Shown piece by piece: positions 59,889-64,000 of a stretch of DNA of 64,000 bases (within the stretch, counting starts at the first letter, position 1; every line of letters starts with the position of its first letter). The notes below the pieces were generated by a model. That model searched no databases. It was not told the DNA's origin and saw only the letters and a list, made by a program, of their open reading frames with translations. The translations under genes were made by a program, and so were the position numbers. The DNA comes from Tateyamaria sp947503385 (lineage in GTDB: Bacteria; Pseudomonadota; Alphaproteobacteria; Rhodobacterales; Rhodobacteraceae): the NCBI RefSeq assembly GCF_051195235.1, contig NZ_JBNFZM010000003.1:186001-250000 (forward strand). Reading direction: 5' to 3'.

Positions 59889-61208
59889 ATGGCTTGGGAT
59901 CGGAACACGCTGTGCTATACCGGCCAGAACGATTCATTGGGTGCGGCTTGCGTGGCTGTCCCGAACCATGACGAGACGATGACAATGCGGCACACGTACC
60001 CGCCCGCTGAGCCGGCAGGACCCATGCACCAACGGCGCGCCGTTTTGTACAGCCACGACACATTCGGTCTTGGCCACCTGCGGCGCTCGCGTGCGCTGGC
60101 CTCTGCGCTGACCCAGTCGGGGGTCGTGACGTCCGCCATTATCCTCACCGGCAGCCCTGTTGCGGGGCGGTTCACCTTTCCTCCGGCCGTTGACCACGTG
60201 CGCCTGCCCGGCGTGAAGAAGCTGCCCGATGGCAGCTACATCAGCAAGAACAGCGGCATGGACATCGACGGCACCACGGCCCTGCGCGCGGGGCTTATCG
60301 CGTCGACCGTGGCCGAGTACGAGCCGGACCTGCTGATCGTCGACAAGGAGCCCACCGGATTTCGCGGCGAATTGGTGCCGACGCTAGAAAAGCTGCGCAA
60401 TGCGGGCAAAACGCGGATCGTGCTGGGCCTGCGTGACGTGTTGGACGAACCGGACGTGCTGGCCGCCGAATGGGCGCGCAAGAACGCGGTCGAAGCAACC
60501 GAACGGTTCTATGACGAGGTGTGGGTCTATGGACCGCGCTCCGTCTATGACCCGACCCAAGGCTTGCCACTGTCCGACCGGGTGCGGGCGCGCACCCATT
60601 GGACGGGATATCTGCGCCGCGAGATCATCGATCCTGCGGAGGTGCCGGACGAACCCTACATCCTGATCACGCCCGGTGGCGGTGGCGATGGTGCCGCGAT
60701 GGTGGACCTCGTGCTGCAAGCCTATGAAAAGGATGCCGATCTGGGCCCCAAGGCAGTGCTGGTCTATGGCCCGTTCCTCTCTGGCGAGACCCGCGACCGG
60801 TTCGAGGCGCGCGTGGCCGACCTCAATGGTCGGGTGATCGCCACCGGGTTCGACAGCAAGATCGAAGCGCTTTTTGCCGGGGCCGAAGGGGTTGTGTCCA
60901 TGGGCGGTTACAACACGTTCTGCGAGTTGCTGTCATTTGATGCGCGCGCCGTCATCGTGCCCCGCACCAAGCCGCGACTGGAACAGTGGATACGAGCCAA
61001 CCGCGCCGAGGAACTGGGGCTGGTGCGCAACCTCGACCAGTTCCGGGACGGGCTGACGCCGGATGCGATGATCGCCGCAATTCGCGCCCTGCCCACGCAG
61101 ACGCGCCCGAGCGAAGCCGGGGCCGACGGATTGCTGGACGGGCTCGACGTGGTGATCGCGCGCGCCCGCGCGCTTATGGGTGCGGATGTGCAAAGCGCGG
61201 CTGAATGA
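59889..61208 (+). CDS. MurG-like (GT28-type) glycosyltransferase
   Basis: 439 aa from the first ATG. The likely functional start is further in: Met31, Met33 or Met46 precede RRAVLYSHDTFGLGHLRRSRALA, the N-terminal acceptor-side loop of GT-B enzymes. C-terminal donor half has ILITPGGGGDGAAMVD, IATGFDSKIEALFAGAEGVVSMGGYNTFCELLSF, the MurG-style nucleotide-sugar site. No membrane segment. First of three overlapping glycosyltransferase genes, so probably assembly of a surface saccharide. Start codon unresolved: the ribosome binding sites are all weak. Confidence 0.82.
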   Translation: MAWDRNTLCYTGQNDSLGAACVAVPNHDETMTMRHTYPPAEPAGPMHQRRAVLYSHDTFGLGHLRRSRALASALTQSGVVTSAIILTGSPVAGRFTFPPAVDHVRLPGVKKLPDGSYISKNSGMDIDGTTALRAGLIASTVAEYEPDLLIVDKEPTGFRGELVPTLEKLRNAGKTRIVLGLRDVLDEPDVLAAEWARKNAVEATERFYDEVWVYGPRSVYDPTQGLPLSDRVRARTHWTGYLRREIIDPAEVPDEPYILITPGGGGDGAAMVDLVLQAYEKDADLGPKAVLVYGPFLSGETRDRFEARVADLNGRVIATGFDSKIEALFAGAEGVVSMGGYNTFCELLSFDARAVIVPRTKPRLEQWIRANRAEELGLVRNLDQFRDGLTPDAMIAAIRALPTQTRPSEAGADGLLDGLDVVIARARALMGADVQSAAE

Positions 61209-62443
61209 CCAACTCCACCGCGCCGCTGGCAATCGCGGTCAAAGGCTGGCCGCGGCTGTCAGAGACTTTCATTGCTCAGGAATTGCTGGCGCTGGAACGC
61301 GCCGGGATACGCTTTGAAATCTGGTCATTGCGCCACCCCACCGACACCAAGACGCACCCGCTGAGCGACGCCGTGCAGGCCCACGTGCGATATCTGCCAG
61401 AGTACCTGCGCAATGAACCGGGCCGCGTGCTGCGCGGATTTGGAGCGGCGCTGCTGCGGCCGCGCTTTTGGCGCACGGCTGCGCAGTTCCTGCGCGACCT
61501 CGCCCGCGATCGGACATCAAACCGCCTGCGCCGCTTTGGTCAGGCCTGCGTCATGGCACGCGAGCTGCCAACGGGGACCCGCGCCATCTACGCCCATTTT
61601 CTGCACACTCCATCCTCTGTTGCCCGTTACGCCGCGATGCTGCGCGGCATCCCATGGTCCTTTTCGGCCCACGCCAAGGACATCTGGACCTCACCCGATT
61701 GGGAACTGCGGGACAAGCTTGATGTCGCCACATCCGGCGCGGCATACGGCGCCACCTGCACCCGTTTCGGAGCGGAGCATTTGCAATCCTTGGCACGTAC
61801 GACGCAAGTCGACCTTGTCTATCATGGTCTCGATCTTGACCGCTTTCCAACCCGGCCGGACCGGCCCTTGCGTGCGCCAAATGACCCCTTCCGCATGGTA
61901 TCTGTGGGTCGGCTGGTGGAAAAGAAAGGCTTTGACCGGCTAATCGACGCCCTCGCGCTGCTGCCTGATCGGCTGGATTGGCATTGGACCCACATCGGCG
62001 GTGGCACGCTTGGCGACGACATGCGCGCCCGCGCAGAACGGCACGGCCTGTCCAAGCGGATCACTTGGCGTGGGGCCTGCGACCAGCCCGAAGTGATCGC
62101 AGCCATGCGCGCCGCCCACCTCTTTGTCTTGCCGAGCCGCGTGGCGGCTGACGGTGACCGCGACGGGCTGCCCAATGTGCTGATGGAAGCGGCAAGCCAA
62201 GGTCTGCCCATCCTGTCCACCCCGGTATCCGCCATTCCTGAATTCATCGAAAACGGCATCCACGGCGTTCTAAGCGATGACAGCCCATCCGCGCTGGCCC
62301 AGAACATGATCGACCTCGCCGCACATCCTGCGCGGGCGCAAGCGCTTGCCGATGCGGCCCATACCCGCCTGCGCAGCGATTTCACAATGCAACCGGGTAT
62401 CGACCACTTGGCACAGCGGTTGCGTGCGGTGATGGACACATGA
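61205..62443 (+). CDS. GT4-family glycosyltransferase (colanic-acid WcaL-like)
   Basis: 412 aa GT-B enzyme. N-terminal KGWPRLSETFIAQELLALERAG is typical of WcaL/AmsK-type transferases. C-terminal half MVSVGRLVEKKGFDRLIDAL and the EX7E region VLPSRVAADGDRDGLPNVLMEAASQGLPIL bind the sugar nucleotide. ATGA overlap at both ends. Product unknown. Confidence 0.88.
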   Translation: MTNSTAPLAIAVKGWPRLSETFIAQELLALERAGIRFEIWSLRHPTDTKTHPLSDAVQAHVRYLPEYLRNEPGRVLRGFGAALLRPRFWRTAAQFLRDLARDRTSNRLRRFGQACVMARELPTGTRAIYAHFLHTPSSVARYAAMLRGIPWSFSAHAKDIWTSPDWELRDKLDVATSGAAYGATCTRFGAEHLQSLARTTQVDLVYHGLDLDRFPTRPDRPLRAPNDPFRMVSVGRLVEKKGFDRLIDALALLPDRLDWHWTHIGGGTLGDDMRARAERHGLSKRITWRGACDQPEVIAAMRAAHLFVLPSRVAADGDRDGLPNVLMEAASQGLPILSTPVSAIPEFIENGIHGVLSDDSPSALAQNMIDLAAHPARAQALADAAHTRLRSDFTMQPGIDHLAQRLRAVMDT

Positions 62444-63507
62444 GCATCGCCTTTTTCGCCCCGCTCAAGCCACCAACACACCCTGTGCCGTCAGGCGACC
62501 GGTCGGTGGCGCGCGCGGTGATGTCGGCGCTTGATCACGCGGGCTATGACGTGTGCCTTGCTTCTGAGTTGCGGCTTTATGATGGCTCCGGCGTTGCGGA
62601 CACACAGGCGCAGCTCGCGGCGCAGGCGGACGCCGAAATCCGGCGCCTCTGTGCAACCAAGCGATCCGCAAGCTGGTCGCATTGGCTGACCTACCACAAT
62701 TATTACAAGGCCCCCGACCTGATCGGCCCACGCGTCAGCGCGGCGCTGAACATCCCCTATTTGCAGGTCGAAAGCACCCGCGCGCGCAAGCGCCTGACCG
62801 GACCGTGGTCGGCCTTTGCCGCCGCAGCCGAGGCGGCCAGCGATGCCGCCCGTGCAATTTTTTACTTCACCGGGCACGATGCCGAAACGCTGCGCCGGGA
62901 TGCGCCTGCCGGGCAACGGCTTGTCCATTTGCCGCCCTTTCTGAACAGCGCTGCCCTGCCCGCGCCGAGCGACCTGAGTGGCCCGCTGCTGAGCGTGGCC
63001 ATGATGCGCGCAGGCGACAAAGTGGCGTCTTACCAACTGATCGCTGACGCGTTGGCCATGTTGCCGAAACGTCTGGAGTGGCACCTGAATATCGCAGGCG
63101 ACGGACCGGCCCGCGCAGAGGTGCAAGCGCTCATGGCCCCGTTTGGTCCGCGCGTGACATTTCTGGGCGAATGCGATGCCGATGCGTTGGCCCGACACTA
63201 CGCGACCGCCCGGGCGCTGCTTTGGCCCGGTATCAACGAAGCCTTTGGCATGGTCTATCTGGAGGCGCAGGCCGCAGGGGTGCCGGTGATCGCGCAGGAC
63301 CGCCCCGGTGTGCGCGATGTGGTTGCAGGGACGCATCCGGTTCCGGCAGCCGGCCCACAGGCCCTTGCGGAACGCATTGCCGCATTGTGGACCGACCCAA
63401 CAATGGCACGTGCCGAGGGTGACGCTGCCCGTCACAGGATGACCCGCACGCACCTGTTGCCAAAGGCCGCCGCCACCTTGCGCCAAACCATTGAGGCCGT
63501 GACATGA
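62440..63507 (+). CDS. GT4-type glycosyltransferase
   Basis: 355 aa. GT-B donor half with LNIAGDGPARAEVQALMAPFGPRVTFLGECDADALARHYATARALLWPGINEAFGMVYLEAQAAGVPVIAQ, including the catalytic-loop Glu residues. The N-terminal half is less conserved (SIAFFAPLKPPTHPVPSGDRSVARAVM). Overlaps neighbours by 4 nt on both sides; co-translated with the preceding GT and the histidine phosphatase. Confidence 0.87.
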   Translation: MSIAFFAPLKPPTHPVPSGDRSVARAVMSALDHAGYDVCLASELRLYDGSGVADTQAQLAAQADAEIRRLCATKRSASWSHWLTYHNYYKAPDLIGPRVSAALNIPYLQVESTRARKRLTGPWSAFAAAAEAASDAARAIFYFTGHDAETLRRDAPAGQRLVHLPPFLNSAALPAPSDLSGPLLSVAMMRAGDKVASYQLIADALAMLPKRLEWHLNIAGDGPARAEVQALMAPFGPRVTFLGECDADALARHYATARALLWPGINEAFGMVYLEAQAAGVPVIAQDRPGVRDVVAGTHPVPAAGPQALAERIAALWTDPTMARAEGDAARHRMTRTHLLPKAAATLRQTIEAVT

Positions 63508-64000
63508 TCCGCCTTGGGCTTTTGCGACATGGGCACACGTCTTGGAACCGCGCGGGGCGCATTCAGGGACGGACGGATATCGCACTGGATGACGAGGCGC
63601 GCGCGCAACTGGGCGCGCTGCGGCTTCCTGATGGCTGGGCGGATGCGGATATCGTATCAAGCCCGCTGTCGCGCGCTGTTGAGACAGGTGTCTTGGTGAC
63701 CGGAAAGACGCCCTTGGAAATCCCTGCCCTCACCGAAATGGATTGGGGCGCATGGGAGGGTGCGCGCGGCGAAGACTTGAACGCCGATCCAGCAAGCGGG
63801 TTTCGCCATATCGAAGACTGGGGCTGGGATTATTGCCCACCGGATGGAGAAAGCCCCCGCGCAGTGCGCGCGCGCCTGCTGCCTTGGGTCAGCACCCTTG
63901 CGCGTGACACGGTTGCGATCTGTCACATCGGGATCATGCGGGTGCTTTTGGCCCATGCCACCGGGTGGGCGTTTGACGGCCCCGCCCCGTTCCAGATCAA
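63504..64000 (+). CDS. Histidine phosphatase (phosphoglycerate-mutase superfamily), 3' truncated
   Basis: The frame is open from ATG 63504 to the window end (165 codons visible). RHG motif with phospho-accepting His in LGLLRHGHTSWN, GRIQGRTDIALDDEARAQL, SSPLSRAVETG, Glu in EMDWGAWEGARGEDL and second His in VAICHIGIMRVLLAHAT: all four catalytic elements present. Probably dephosphorylates a sugar or polyol phosphate, or acts in glycan synthesis given the coupled glycosyltransferases. Confidence 0.9.
   Translation, partial: MIRLGLLRHGHTSWNRAGRIQGRTDIALDDEARAQLGALRLPDGWADADIVSSPLSRAVETGVLVTGKTPLEIPALTEMDWGAWEGARGEDLNADPASGFRHIEDWGWDYCPPDGESPRAVRARLLPWVSTLARDTVAICHIGIMRVLLAHATGWAFDGPAPFQI

Noticed and set aside
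1..64000. CRISPR array, tRNA/rRNA genes, insertion sequences, prophage
   Set aside because: No regularly spaced repeats, cloverleaf-like segments, transposase motifs or phage genes were found on reading through both strands.

Overview
GC-rich, gene-dense alphaproteobacterial chromosome, most likely Rhodobacteraceae (Roseobacter group). The pointers are the aglREFGAK alpha-glucoside system, a FrcBCA-FrcK sugar system, TRAP and TTT transporters side by side, a PimC/PimD-type acyl-CoA dehydrogenase pair, and many ATGA/TGATG translational overlaps. No rRNA, tRNA, CRISPR array, insertion sequence or phage gene was seen. Taxonomy is inferred from gene content only.

Layout. 1-311: C-terminus of an AT-richer RTX-like protein, followed by a gene-free stretch. 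727-8472: a SsuD-like FMN monooxygenase, an aldo/keto reductase and a flavin reductase, translationally coupled and followed by a TRAP transporter (dctQMP). They are divergent from a GntR/UTRA regulator and a Gfo/Idh/MocA dehydrogenase. The core resembles the oxidative sulfoquinovose (sulfo-SMO) pathway but carries TRAP import. 8469-16430: alpha-glucoside regulator, ABC importer and GH13 glucosidase, with two copies of a CCAAAGCGCTTTGG-type operator. 16427-22918: ROK regulator divergent from a fructose/mannose-type ABC importer, FrcK-like kinase, PfkB kinase and D-lyxose/D-mannose isomerase, with a 35-bp near-perfect palindrome between them. 22958-25322: LysR regulator divergent from YceI and an SDR.

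25474-39816: a large catabolic region centred on an IclR regulator. The minus arm has a class III aminotransferase, TTT transporter, class I glutamine amidotransferase, cytochrome P450 and glutamine-synthetase-like ligase. The plus arm has homoprotocatechuate ring-cleavage genes (hpaE, hpaD, FAH/hpaG, hpaH) with an aromatic-L-amino-acid decarboxylase embedded between hpaD and hpaG. Together they suggest catabolism of arylethylamines or their amino acids (tyramine/dopamine/DOPA-like) through homoprotocatechuate, possibly with gamma-glutamylated intermediates. I consider this the most promising undescribed system in the window.

39813-49184: glucokinase, nucleotide-sugar epimerase, ribulose-phosphate epimerase, a PimFCDA-like beta-oxidation operon lacking a thiolase, and a small methyltransferase. 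49330-55276: family-5 (oligopeptide or oligosaccharide) ABC importer. 55273-59668: DEAD-box helicase and a large MscS-family channel. 59889-64000: three glycosyltransferases and a truncated histidine phosphatase, all overlapping by 4 nt, probably for a surface glycan.

The theme is scavenging of sugars, sulfonates, aromatics and dicarboxylates, each module with its own regulator and, in most cases, a visible palindromic operator in a divergent promoter.
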